A stretch of 64,000 nt of DNA. Origin: Streptomyces bicolor (GTDB lineage Bacteria; Actinomycetota; Actinomycetes; Streptomycetales; Streptomycetaceae). The translations under genes were made by a program, and so were the position numbers. The stretch lies in NCBI RefSeq assembly GCF_000719285.1, contig NZ_JOFS01000016.1:1-64000 (forward strand), in the 5' to 3' direction. The notes under the pieces are model-generated. The model was not told the origin of the DNA. It was given only the letters and a program-made list of their open reading frames with translations, and ran no database searches. This document shows, piece after piece, positions 34,383-43,552 of this stretch (its first letter is position 1; every line of letters starts with the position of its first letter).

Positions 34383-35300
34383 CTACGTGGTGCGGCGGCG
34401 CAGCAGCCAGAAGGCGGCGAGGGTCGCGACGGCGGCCACGGTGAGGACGAGGCAGGTCTCGACGTACTGGAGAGGCCAGAAGTGGGAGTGGGGGTGGAAC
34501 GTCGCTCGGGTGAGGCTGTCGGCCCAGCCCAGCTGCCAGGCCGAGCGAGGCAGCTCGAAGCCGCCCGCTTCGGCGCGGGTGACCGTCGGCCAGAACTCCC
34601 AGCGGTAACGCTCCAGCACGTTGTAGAGGACGAGCGCGGCCCCGAACCCGACCCCGGCCGCGGGCAGCGCCCGACGCAGCAGCAGTCCGGCGAGCGCGCC
34701 GAGGGCGAGGCCCGCCAAGGGGTACGCGACCGCGGTCGGGCCGGTGCTGAGGAAGACGTCCGGGTAGTACCAGTCCCCGACCAGGTTGGGGTCGTCGTCC
34801 CCCCGTGCCCACAGGCCCAGCAGCGTGACCGCGCCCGTGCCCGCGGTGAGCAGCACGGCCGGTACGGCGAGCTTGGCGGCCAGCCAGCGGGCCGGGGTGA
34901 CCGACTGGGTCCAGGCGAGCTTCGCGGTGCCGCTCTCCAGCTCGCGCCCGATGAGCGCGCCGCCCGCCCAGGCGGCCACGGCGAAGATCGCGTACGACAG
35001 GGCCCCGGCGATCAGTGCGATGAAGGTGCGGTACGTGTCGTCGGCGGTGACCGCCTCCATGGCCCGGCAGGAGGGCAGGCCGTCGACGGCGACCGGTTCG
35101 GCACACCCGCCCACGCCCCGGCGGGCCTCGTCGCCGATGGCGTACATCCAGATCAGTACGCCAGTGGCGGCGGCCACGGCCAGGCACCAGAAGATCAGGG
35201 CCGAGCGGTGCAGCCGCAGGACGGTCCAGGTCAGGCCCCGTGCTCCGCGCGGCGGCCGGTCGGTGGCGGGGGTCGCTGTGGCGGGGAGTGCGGTGGTCAT
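34383..35300 (-). CDS. ABC-2 type permease (third of three paralogues)
   Basis: A 305-residue permease with about six helices. The N-terminus (GLTWTVLRLHRSALIFWCL) and central ELESGTAKLAWTQSVTPARWLAAKLAVPA are shared with the two upstream permeases. It works with the ATPase at 37281 to export an unknown substrate. Its start overlaps the upstream permease stop by 4 bp. The N-terminal 50 residues are nearly identical to the 35297 copy at the DNA level, a sign of recent duplication or gene conversion. Confidence 0.87.
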   Translation of the reverse strand: MTTALPATATPATDRPPRGARGLTWTVLRLHRSALIFWCLAVAAATGVLIWMYAIGDEARRGVGGCAEPVAVDGLPSCRAMEAVTADDTYRTFIALIAGALSYAIFAVAAWAGGALIGRELESGTAKLAWTQSVTPARWLAAKLAVPAVLLTAGTGAVTLLGLWARGDDDPNLVGDWYYPDVFLSTGPTAVAYPLAGLALGALAGLLLRRALPAAGVGFGAALVLYNVLERYRWEFWPTVTRAEAGGFELPRSAWQLGWADSLTRATFHPHSHFWPLQYVETCLVLTVAAVATLAAFWLLRRRTT

Positions 35301-36283
35301 ACGGCGGCTCCGGTACGGCGGTGCAGCAGACAGAAGGCGGCGGCGGTGGCCAGCGCGGCGGCGCCCAGCAGGAGGCCGGTCTCGACGAGATGGAGCGGCC
35401 AGAAGTGTGAGGCGGGGTGGTAGTGGGTGTAGTAGCCGACGATGTCGTGGGCCGCGAGGCACGTACCGCCGTCGTCGCCGCACATCGGGTTGGGGACGCG
35501 GGCGCCTGTGGAGGTGAGGGCGCCCTGGGGGCCTTGGACGATGACGTGATCCGGTGACTGGTAGCCGGTGCCGGTCGCGGTCTCCCAGGGCACCAGGTTG
35601 CGGCTCGCGACGGTGGCGAGTTCCTCCAGTGCGCCGGTGGCGACCAGGGCGGCGACGAGTGCCGGGAGCGCGCGGCGCAGGAGCAGGCCCGCGAGGGCGC
35701 CGACGGCGAGGGCGAGCAGGGGTGCGGCGATGGCGACGGTGCCGTTGGCCTGGAAGTTGTCCTCGGTGTACCAGGACCACTTCCCCAGCGAGAGCGGGTG
35801 CGCGTCGGACACCAGGCGGTGCAGGAGGACGAGGACGGTCATGCCGACGGCGACCGGGAGCGCCGGGACGGCGAGCTTGGCGGCCAGCCAGCGGACGGGG
35901 GTGATGCCCTGGGTCCAGGCGAGGCGTGCCGTGCCGTTCTCCATGTCCCGTCCGACGAGGGCGGCGCCCGCCCAGGCGGCGACCAGCACGGGGAGCCAGT
36001 TCAGGCCCAACCCGGCGGCTCTGAAGAGGCGGTCGTAGTCGTGGATCGGGTCGCCCCACACGCAGGCCTCGCGGCCGGCGCACACCCGGTCCCACTCCGC
36101 CTGCGCCGCGTCGGCACCCGGGCCGTACGCCCACAGCAGTACGGCCGCTCCGCCGAGGACGACGACCGCCCACACGATCAGGGCCGAGCGGTGCAGGCGC
36201 AGGACGGTCCAGGTCAGGCCACGGGGCCCGCGCGGCGGACGGCCGGTGGCGGGGGCCGCCGTGGCGGGGAGTGCGGTGGTCAT
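35297..36283 (-). CDS. ABC-2 type permease (second of three paralogues)
   Basis: A 328-residue permease with the same organisation as its neighbours: RGLTWTVLRLHRSALIVWAV near the N-terminus, then DMENGTARLAWTQGITPVRWLAAKLAVPA. It contains a longer extracytoplasmic loop near residues 230-290 (ATGTGYQSPDHVIVQG). Starts and stops overlap by 4 bp on both sides, so the whole set is translated as a coupled unit. Confidence 0.87.
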   Translation of the reverse strand: MTTALPATAAPATGRPPRGPRGLTWTVLRLHRSALIVWAVVVLGGAAVLLWAYGPGADAAQAEWDRVCAGREACVWGDPIHDYDRLFRAAGLGLNWLPVLVAAWAGAALVGRDMENGTARLAWTQGITPVRWLAAKLAVPALPVAVGMTVLVLLHRLVSDAHPLSLGKWSWYTEDNFQANGTVAIAAPLLALAVGALAGLLLRRALPALVAALVATGALEELATVASRNLVPWETATGTGYQSPDHVIVQGPQGALTSTGARVPNPMCGDDGGTCLAAHDIVGYYTHYHPASHFWPLHLVETGLLLGAAALATAAAFCLLHRRTGAAV

Positions 36284-37284
36284 ACGGCGGCTCCGGTACG
36301 GCGGCGCAGCAGCCGGAAGGCGATTAGGACCGCCAGGGCCGCGACGGCGAGGACGAGGGCGGTCTCCATGAGCTGGAGGGGCCAGAAGTGGGAGGCCGGG
36401 TGGTGGTCGCGGTAGTAGCCGACGACGTCGTGCTCGGCGAGGCACTTGGTGTCCTCGAGGCAGACGGGGTCCGAGATGCGGGCGCCGGTGGAGGTGAGCG
36501 CGCCCTCGCCGAGGGGCATGCCGACGCCCTCGGGGTGCCCGTCCTTGCTGGTCAGCGTCTCGACCGGCCACAGGTGCGGGCGCCATGCGGAGAGCGTGTA
36601 CATGAGGACGAGGAGCCCCACGGCCGCGGTGCCGAGCGCGGGCAGGGCGCGGCGCTGGAGCAGGCCCGCGAGGACGCCGACGGCGAGGCCGAGGAGGGCG
36701 TACGCGGTGGCGAGGGTGCCGTTGGCCAGGAAGATGTCGTCCTCGTACCACTCCCGCCAAGGCGTGATCGACCGCAGCCGGCCGGTCGACGACCATGCCA
36801 GGCGGTGCAGCAGCGTGAGCACGGTCGTGCCCGACACGAGCAGGACGGCCGCCACGGCGAGCTTGGCGGCCAGCCAGCGGGCCGGGGACACCGACTGGGT
36901 CCAGGCCAACTGGGCGGTTCCGCTCTCCAGTTCGCGCCCGATGAGCGCGGCGCCGGCCCAGGCGGCGACGAGCAGCGGCACGAAGCTCAGGAGGGGGTCG
37001 CCGAGAGTGTTGGCCAGGTTGAGGCGGCTGATGGCGGGACCCGAGAAGTCGCAGTCCGGGCCGACGTCCCGCAAGTGGCAGCCCATCGCCCGGTATTCGG
37101 CCCAGGCGGCGTCCGTCCCCGGCCCGTACGTGAACAGCAGAGCCCCCGCACCGACGGCCACCAGCAGCGCCCAGAACCACAGCGCCCAGCGGTGCACGCG
37201 CAGCATCGCCCAGACCAGTCCGCGCGGCCCTCGGGAGGGCGCGACGCCGGTGGACGGCGTCTCGACGGTCAGGGCGGTGGTCAT
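36280..37284 (-). CDS. ABC-2 type permease (first of three paralogues)
   Basis: A 334-residue permease, the most divergent of the three at the N-terminus (GLVWAMLRVHRWALWFWAL), again with ELESGTAQLAWTQSVSPARWLAAKLAVAA. About six helices. It overlaps the ATPase gene upstream and the next permease downstream by 4 bp each. It may form a hetero-oligomer with the others. Confidence 0.87.
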   Translation of the reverse strand: MTTALTVETPSTGVAPSRGPRGLVWAMLRVHRWALWFWALLVAVGAGALLFTYGPGTDAAWAEYRAMGCHLRDVGPDCDFSGPAISRLNLANTLGDPLLSFVPLLVAAWAGAALIGRELESGTAQLAWTQSVSPARWLAAKLAVAAVLLVSGTTVLTLLHRLAWSSTGRLRSITPWREWYEDDIFLANGTLATAYALLGLAVGVLAGLLQRRALPALGTAAVGLLVLMYTLSAWRPHLWPVETLTSKDGHPEGVGMPLGEGALTSTGARISDPVCLEDTKCLAEHDVVGYYRDHHPASHFWPLQLMETALVLAVAALAVLIAFRLLRRRTGAAV

Positions 37285-38171
37285 ACGGCGGCCTCTCGCG
37301 CGGAGTCCAGCCGCAGGGCCGGGGCCTCGGGGGTGCGCAGGTGGGCGAGGACCAGCTCCTCCAGGGTCGGGGCGGTGACCTGCCAGCCGTCGCCGAGGGA
37401 ACCCTCCGGCCGTACGAGCGCGGTGAGTTGACGACCCGTCGTACGGGACTCGACCACGGTGTGCGGCTCCAGGGACGCGTCCGCCCGCCCGGTGACGAGC
37501 CGATGCGCGGCGAGGAGGTCGTCCAGGGGGCCGGCGAGGCGGACGCGGCCGGCGCCGAGCAGCAGGAGGTGGTCGCAGGAGCCGTCCAGTTCGGCGACGA
37601 CGTGCGAGGACATGACAACCGTAGTGCCGTGTTCGGCGGCGTCGGCCATGAGCGCGGCCATCAGCTGGTGCCGGGCGAGCGGGTCGAGGTCGGCCATCGG
37701 CTCGTCCAGGAGCAGCACTTCGGGGCGCTTGCCGAGGGCGAGGGCGAGTGCGACGCGGGTGCGCTGGCCGCCGGAGAGCGTGCGCACCTTCGCGTCCGGG
37801 TCGAGGCCGCCCTCGGCGACGATCCGTTCGGCGACGGCGGCGTCCCAGCGGCGGGGGTTCAGCTCGCGGCCGAAGCGCAGGGTGTCGGCAACGGTGAGCT
37901 GGGGGTGCAGGGGCTTGTCCTGGGCGACGTACGCGACTCGCTCCCGAACGGCCGCCGGGGCCTGGCCGAGGACGCTGATCGTGCCCTCGCTGGGCCGGGC
38001 CAGGCCGGCGGCGAGGGAGAGCAGGGTCGACTTGCCCGCGCCGTTCGGTCCGACGAGGGCGCAGATCCGGCCCGCCGGGAGCCGGAAGGCACAGTCGTCC
38101 AAGGCCGGCTTGCGGCGCCGGCGTCCGAAGCCCTTGCTCAGCGCGGCCGCCTCGATGGCGGTCTCGGTCAT
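37281..38171 (-). CDS. ABC transporter ATP-binding protein
   Basis: A 296-residue ATPase: Walker A GPNGAGKSTLL, signature LSGGQRTRVALAL, Walker B VLLLDEPMADLDPLA, and switch His in VVMSSHVVAEL. It is of the multidrug/lantibiotic-exporter class (CcmA-like), which commonly pairs with YtrA-type GntR regulators. It lies between the gntR gene and three permeases, with 4-bp overlaps at both ends. Confidence 0.93.
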   Translation of the reverse strand: MTETAIEAAALSKGFGRRRRKPALDDCAFRLPAGRICALVGPNGAGKSTLLSLAAGLARPSEGTISVLGQAPAAVRERVAYVAQDKPLHPQLTVADTLRFGRELNPRRWDAAVAERIVAEGGLDPDAKVRTLSGGQRTRVALALALGKRPEVLLLDEPMADLDPLARHQLMAALMADAAEHGTTVVMSSHVVAELDGSCDHLLLLGAGRVRLAGPLDDLLAAHRLVTGRADASLEPHTVVESRTTGRQLTALVRPEGSLGDGWQVTAPTLEELVLAHLRTPEAPALRLDSAREAAV

Positions 38172-38578
38172 GACTCGTCCCCCTTGGTGTGCGTGGTGAA
38201 GCGCGTGTCGAAGTGCGTGTCCAGTACGGAAGTGAAGAGAGCGTCCACGTCGTCGCGGTCCAGCCCGGCCTCGCGGGCCCGCACGGCCCACGCGTCCAGT
38301 TCGGCCCGCAGAGGCGAGTCGGCCGGGGCGGCCCCCAGCGCCCGCCGCACGAAGGTGCCGAGCCCCCGCCGTGCCTCGACCAGGCCCTCGCGCTCCAGTT
38401 CCCGGTAGGCCTTCAGGACGGTGTTGGGATTGATGGCGGTCGCCTCGACGACCTCCCGGGCCGTGGGCAACTTGTCGCCGGGCTCCAACAGGCCCAGGCG
38501 CAGGGCCTGTTTGGTCTGCTGGACGATCTGCACGTAGGTGGCGACGCCGGAGCGTCGGTCGATGCGGTACTCGACCAT
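38168..38578 (-). CDS. GntR family regulator, YtrA type
   Basis: A 136-residue repressor: winged helix SGVATYVQIVQQTKQALRLG, LPTAREVVEATAINPNTVLKAYRELEREGLVEARRGLGTFV, then a short C-terminal helix tail typical of the YtrA subfamily. It heads the ABC operon and probably represses it. The palindrome at 38585-38622 is just upstream of its ATG. The frame upstream of 38578 is open but has no homology and lies in the promoter. Confidence 0.9.
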   Translation of the reverse strand: MVEYRIDRRSGVATYVQIVQQTKQALRLGLLEPGDKLPTAREVVEATAINPNTVLKAYRELEREGLVEARRGLGTFVRRALGAAPADSPLRAELDAWAVRAREAGLDRDDVDALFTSVLDTHFDTRFTTHTKGDES

Positions 38579-38584
38579 CCGTTG

Positions 38585-38622
38585 CACCACCCTTTCACTA
38601 ATTGAGTAGTGAAAGGGTGGTG
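38585..38622. promoter_or_regulatory. GntR operator palindrome
   Basis: A perfect inverted repeat with 16-bp arms (38585-38600 and 38607-38622) and a 6-bp spacer ATTGAG lies seven bases upstream of the gntR start. YtrA-type regulators bind long palindromes at their own promoter, so this is the likely operator. Confidence 0.82.
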
Positions 38623-38854
38623 GAAGGGGGGCTTGGAAGTCAAGTGGGCTGGTGAGGCGAGGGCCGGGCGAGGTCATGTGGGCCGTCGTGAAGTGAGAGC
38701 ACCTCTGCGCTCGGGGGGATTTCACGCCATGTTCCGAGGGGGCCGCAGTGTGCCCATGTCGGCTGTCAGTGCGATCAGTTACGGTCGGATTCGCACATGT
38801 GATGACCATGGGGTTGGCGTCACGGTCACGGTTTCAGGGGGAGGTTGACGGGGG

Positions 38855-41800
38855 ATGGGCTACGTTCTGCCCGGTTGGCTGGACGAGATCCTGGACTTCA
38901 TCGGGATCAACTGGCCGAATGTCGACGAGGACGACTACCGCGAGATGGCGGACGCGATGCGCGAACTCGCGGACGCCTTCGACGACCACGCGGGAGAAGC
39001 CCACGCCGCGGTGAACCGCCTCCTGTCCTCCAGCGAGGGCTGGGCGGTGGACGCCCTGCAGGAGCACTGGGGCAAGGTGAAGACCTCGCACCTGGAGCAA
39101 CTCCCGGAAGCAGCCCGACTGTTCGCGGACGCGATGGACGTCGTCGCGGACGTGATCTACGGCATGAAGGTCAAGGCCGAGATCGAACTCGGGGCGATGG
39201 CCGCGTCGGCAGGCGTTGCCATCGGCCTGGCCTTCGTCACCGGCGGTCTGTCAGCACTGATCGGCGCAGCGCAGGTCACGGCGATGCGGGAGGTCGTGCG
39301 CCGGATCATCAAGGAGGCGGCCGACGAGATCGTCGACCGGATCATGGCGATGGTCACCGAACCGGTCGCCGCCAGGCTCGAGACCATGATCACGGACGCG
39401 GTGCTGGACCTGGCGTCCGGCGCCATCTCCCCGGCTGACGGCGCAGGCGGCGACGGTGGTGGCCACGGCACGGGCGGGCCGGGGATGCGCCTGAACTCGG
39501 CCGACGGCCCCAGTGGCGGCGGAGGCGGCGGTGGCGGTGGCCGTATGCGGATCGACCACGCCGAGTACGACCGGGCCGCGGGCGACCTGGGCCGGATCAG
39601 CGAAAGCTCGCTGACCCGTCTGACGGGTTCACTGGACCGCGCGGCGGGCGCCAACGACCGTACTCGCGGCAAGGATCCCTTCACGCAGGGCATCGACGCC
39701 GTGGTGGACGGGGCGACGAAGGGCATGAAGAAGGCGGTCCAGAGGATCGTCAAGCACACCGGCGAGACGATCCCGAAGACCCTGCGGAACACCTCGGAGA
39801 ACCATCGGCGCAACGAATCGGCCACCGAGGACGCGCTGAACAGGATCACGGGCGGACAGGATGGGAAGGGCGGCCCCAACTCACCTTCGAAGGGCCCCGG
39901 AAGTAACAAGAGCGCTGCAGGGTCCAGGACAGACCCTCTGAACAAGGCCTTGGAAGATCCTCGACACCACGGTGTCCCGCTCAACGTCCGTAAGTGCAAG
40001 AACGATCCTGTCGACGTGGCGACGGGGCAGCTGGTGCTCTCCCAGACCGACCTGAGCCTGCCCGGGGTTCTTTCCCTCGCGCTCAAGCGCACCCATCTGT
40101 CCGACTACACCTTCGGCGTGTGGTTCGGTCGTTCCTGGGCCTCGACGCTCGATGAACGCATAGAAGTCGACATCCGTAACAAGGCCATCTGGGCACGCGA
40201 AGACGGCTGCCTGCTGGTCTACGACCACTTGCCCACTCCGCAGCAGCCCGAGGTACTGCCGATCGAGGGGCCGCGCATCCCGCTGCGCCGCACCAGTGAA
40301 TTCGGCAGCGGGGACATGGAGTTCGCTGTCACGGATCCCAAGAGCGGACTCACCCGTTACTTCGCCAGAACGCAGCGGGATTGGCGGCTGTGGCTGGTAG
40401 CCATCGAGGACCGCAACGGCAATCAGGTGGACATTCACCGGGATCCCGCGGGCATGCCGCTGTCGGTCACTCACAACGGCGGCTACGACGTCAAGCTCAC
40501 GGCCGAACGAGAGTCGGGCCGAATAGGTGGCCTGTCAATCAGCACCCCCGAAGGCTCAGACCCCACAGTCCTGGTCAGGAGCTACGACTATGACCAAGCC
40601 GGGGACCTGGTCGCCGTCACCAACTCCTCCGGTCTGCCCCTGCAGTTCGAGTACGACAGTGCAGGACGGATGACCTCCTGGACTGACCGCAACGGCTCGA
40701 CGTTCCGGTACGTGTACGACTCGGCCGGACGTGTCACCCAGACGATCGGACCGGAGGGATTCCTCTCCTCCACGTTTACCTACGACACTGCCAACCGGAC
40801 AACCCGTTACACCGACTCGACCGGCGCTACGACCGTCTACCAGTTGAACAGCCACCTCCAGGTGATTGCCGAGATCGATCCCCTGGGGCACACCACCCGT
40901 TTCACGTTCGACGCCCGCGACCGGATCCTGGAACACACCGACGCACTGGGCAATACCACGCGCTTTGAACGCGATGACCGCGGCAATCTCGTCGGCCTCA
41001 TTGCCGCCGATGGAGTTCGAACCACCGCTGCGTTCAACGACCTCGACCTACCCGTGGTCATCACGGAGCGGGCCGGCCGCCAGCGCTGCTACGAGTACGA
41101 CGCAAGCGGAAACCGAACCGCCACCGTGGAGGTCAACGGTGCCCGTACGCAGTACGAGGTCGATGAGCGCGGCCACGTGACCGCTGTCCGCAAAGCGAAT
41201 GGAGCCGTCACCCGCATACGGAACAATGCGGCTGGCCTGCCCGTGGAAATCACTGCGCCTGATGGCGCCCGTGCCACCTTCACCCGCGACCACTTCGGCC
41301 GCATCACTGCTGCCACCGACGCGATGGGTGAAATGGTTCGCCAGGGCTGGACCGTCGAAGGCAAACCCGCCTGGCGTGAACTTCCCGACGGCACCCGTGA
41401 GGAATGGACCTGGGACGGCGAAGGCAACCTGATCAGCCACACCGACCGCACCGGCCGCACCAGCACATACACCGTCACTCACTTCGACCGGCCCGCCACC
41501 ACCCACACCACTGATGGCGGCGACTACCGCTTCACCCACGACACCGAGCTGCGCCTGATAAACGTCACCAACGCCCAGGGCCATGACTGGCAATACCACG
41601 ACGACGCGGCCGGTCGCCTCATATCCGAGACGGACTTCGACGGTCGTACGCTGACCTACGAACACGACGCTCTTGGCCGCCTGATCCGACGTACCAACGC
41701 CGCCGGCCAGTCGCTGACCTACGTACGCGATGTCATGGGCCGCGTCGTGCGGCTCCAGCACGACGACGGCACCACTTCCACGTTCTCCTACGACGTCACC

Positions 41801-43552
41801 GGCCACGCCGTCCAGATCACCAACCCGCACGCCCGCATTGACCTCGAACGTGATCGGGTGGGGCGCATCGTGGTGGAGAGAGTGAACGGCCACACACTCA
41901 CCCGTGCCTTCGACGCCCTCGGGCGGCCCACCCACCGGCGCACCCCCTCCGGCGCGACCAGCTCTCTGACCTATGACGAGCAGGGGCTGGCCGCCTACAC
42001 GGCGGGTGAGCACACCTTCCGCTTCGAACGCGACGCCCTGGGCCGTGAAACCAGCCGCACCCTCGACGACCACCTTGCCCTGCGACAGGCCTGGGACCCC
42101 GTCGGACGCATCGTGCGCCAGGCTCTCGGCAACCCTCAGGACACCTTGCTTGAACGTTCTGTCACCTATCACGACGATGGCACACCACACACCGTCGACG
42201 ACAGTCTCACCGGCCGACGGACCTATACCGTCGATGCGGCCGGCCGTATCACCGGCGTCACCGCGCAAGGCTGGAGCGAGCGCTACGCCTACAACGCCGC
42301 GGGCGACCAGACGCACGCCACAGTTCCTGCCGAAGCCCCAGGCCAGGACACCACCGGAGAACGCCACTACACCGGAAGCCGCGTCGCGCAGGCCGGACGC
42401 ACGCGCTACCGCTACGACGCCCAAGGCCGCCTCGTCGAGCGCCGTACCACCACACTCAGCGGCAAGACCCTTATCTGGGCCTTCACCTGGGACGCCGAAG
42501 ACCGCCTCACTCAAGTCCAGGCTCCCGGCAACACCTCCTGGCGCTATCTCTACGATGCTCTCGGACGCCGCATCGCGAAGCAGCGCCTCAGCGCTGAGGG
42601 CCACGTCGCAGAAGCCACGACCTATTGCTGGGACGGCGCCCAACTGGCCGAACAGCACAGCAACGGCGTCACCCTGGTCTGGGACTACCTGGGCCTGCTG
42701 CCCCTGGCACAGCGCGAGGTCAAGAGCCTTTCCGCCTCCCAGGAAGAGATCGACCGCCGGTTCTTCGCCATCGTCAGCGACCTCACCGGCACCCCCAGCG
42801 AACTCATTGCTCCCGACGGAACGATCGCATGGCGCGGCCGTAGTACCGCCTGGGGTGCCACCCAGTCCCACCGCGCAGCCACGGCGTACACCCCGCTGCG
42901 CTATCCCGGGCAGTACTTCGATCCGGAGACGGGGCTGCACTACAACTTCAACCGCTATTACGACCCCGACCTGGGCCGCTATACAACCCCCGACCCGCTG
43001 GGCCTGGCTCCGGCCGTCAATCACTACGCCTACGTCCCGAACCCCTTCATCCTGGCCGACCCCCTGGGACTCGCGGGCTGCGAGAACGACCCCACCTGGG
43101 GCGGACGGGTCAAGTGGACCTCCGACGAGCACGGCCGCCCGTACGAGATGAACGCGGTCCTCACCCGGGACATGCTGGACGAAGGCACAAGTGCCAACCA
43201 GTCGATCCATCCGCCCGGCTTCCTCGGCGGTGACTACAACCAGGCGCGCGGCCACCTACTGGCCAAGATGCTGGGCGGATCCGGTGACATACCAGAGAAC
43301 CTGTTCGCCATCACCCAGAACCCGACAAACAGCCCGGAGATGCGCGACTGGGAACAGGACATCTACGACGCAGTGAGCAAGGGGGAGGTCATCAACTACA
43401 ACGTCTACCTTGAGTACACCGACGATTTGAAGGACTCCGTACCGAAATACATCCAGCTCGAAGCTGAAGGCAACCGCGGATTCAAACTGGACGTGCCCCT
43501 GACCAACCCCGCACACGCGCAACAACAGCTACGCCGCCAAGGACTCCTGTGA
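38855..43552 (+). CDS. RHS-repeat polymorphic toxin with nuclease C-terminus
   Basis: A 1565-residue protein. Residues 1-110 form a WXG100-like helical head (GWAVDALQEHWGKVKTSH), then a short hydrophobic stretch (GVAIGLAFVTGGLSALIG), a Gly-rich linker near residue 225, a DUF6531-type entry (KCKNDPVDVATGQLVLSQTD), and about 800 residues of RHS/YD repeats (YDSAGRMTSWTDRNG and similar). The conserved RHS core is RYYDPDLGRYTTPDPLGLA. The final 157 residues are a separate toxin module with RGHLLAKMLGGSGD and NLFAITQNPTNSPEMRDWE, matching the DNA/RNA non-specific endonuclease family. The head suggests type VII-like export. GC and codon use fall below those of neighbours, hinting at transfer. Confidence 0.9.
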   Translation: MGYVLPGWLDEILDFIGINWPNVDEDDYREMADAMRELADAFDDHAGEAHAAVNRLLSSSEGWAVDALQEHWGKVKTSHLEQLPEAARLFADAMDVVADVIYGMKVKAEIELGAMAASAGVAIGLAFVTGGLSALIGAAQVTAMREVVRRIIKEAADEIVDRIMAMVTEPVAARLETMITDAVLDLASGAISPADGAGGDGGGHGTGGPGMRLNSADGPSGGGGGGGGGRMRIDHAEYDRAAGDLGRISESSLTRLTGSLDRAAGANDRTRGKDPFTQGIDAVVDGATKGMKKAVQRIVKHTGETIPKTLRNTSENHRRNESATEDALNRITGGQDGKGGPNSPSKGPGSNKSAAGSRTDPLNKALEDPRHHGVPLNVRKCKNDPVDVATGQLVLSQTDLSLPGVLSLALKRTHLSDYTFGVWFGRSWASTLDERIEVDIRNKAIWAREDGCLLVYDHLPTPQQPEVLPIEGPRIPLRRTSEFGSGDMEFAVTDPKSGLTRYFARTQRDWRLWLVAIEDRNGNQVDIHRDPAGMPLSVTHNGGYDVKLTAERESGRIGGLSISTPEGSDPTVLVRSYDYDQAGDLVAVTNSSGLPLQFEYDSAGRMTSWTDRNGSTFRYVYDSAGRVTQTIGPEGFLSSTFTYDTANRTTRYTDSTGATTVYQLNSHLQVIAEIDPLGHTTRFTFDARDRILEHTDALGNTTRFERDDRGNLVGLIAADGVRTTAAFNDLDLPVVITERAGRQRCYEYDASGNRTATVEVNGARTQYEVDERGHVTAVRKANGAVTRIRNNAAGLPVEITAPDGARATFTRDHFGRITAATDAMGEMVRQGWTVEGKPAWRELPDGTREEWTWDGEGNLISHTDRTGRTSTYTVTHFDRPATTHTTDGGDYRFTHDTELRLINVTNAQGHDWQYHDDAAGRLISETDFDGRTLTYEHDALGRLIRRTNAAGQSLTYVRDVMGRVVRLQHDDGTTSTFSYDVTGHAVQITNPHARIDLERDRVGRIVVERVNGHTLTRAFDALGRPTHRRTPSGATSSLTYDEQGLAAYTAGEHTFRFERDALGRETSRTLDDHLALRQAWDPVGRIVRQALGNPQDTLLERSVTYHDDGTPHTVDDSLTGRRTYTVDAAGRITGVTAQGWSERYAYNAAGDQTHATVPAEAPGQDTTGERHYTGSRVAQAGRTRYRYDAQGRLVERRTTTLSGKTLIWAFTWDAEDRLTQVQAPGNTSWRYLYDALGRRIAKQRLSAEGHVAEATTYCWDGAQLAEQHSNGVTLVWDYLGLLPLAQREVKSLSASQEEIDRRFFAIVSDLTGTPSELIAPDGTIAWRGRSTAWGATQSHRAATAYTPLRYPGQYFDPETGLHYNFNRYYDPDLGRYTTPDPLGLAPAVNHYAYVPNPFILADPLGLAGCENDPTWGGRVKWTSDEHGRPYEMNAVLTRDMLDEGTSANQSIHPPGFLGGDYNQARGHLLAKMLGGSGDIPENLFAITQNPTNSPEMRDWEQDIYDAVSKGEVINYNVYLEYTDDLKDSVPKYIQLEAEGNRGFKLDVPLTNPAHAQQQLRRQGLL

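Noticed and set aside
38579..38809. Longer N-terminus for the GntR protein
   Set aside because: The extension runs through the operator and has no family similarity; the winged-helix domain begins right after ATG 38578.
41048..43255. 735-codon open frame antisense to the RHS gene
   Set aside because: Val/Gly/Ala-rich translation without motifs, mirrored from the RHS coding frame.
38855..43552. RHS gene as a teichoic-acid or tripartite Tc toxin component
   Set aside because: It has no TcA/TcB partner genes, and the WXG100-like head plus swapped nuclease tip fits a polymorphic toxin.
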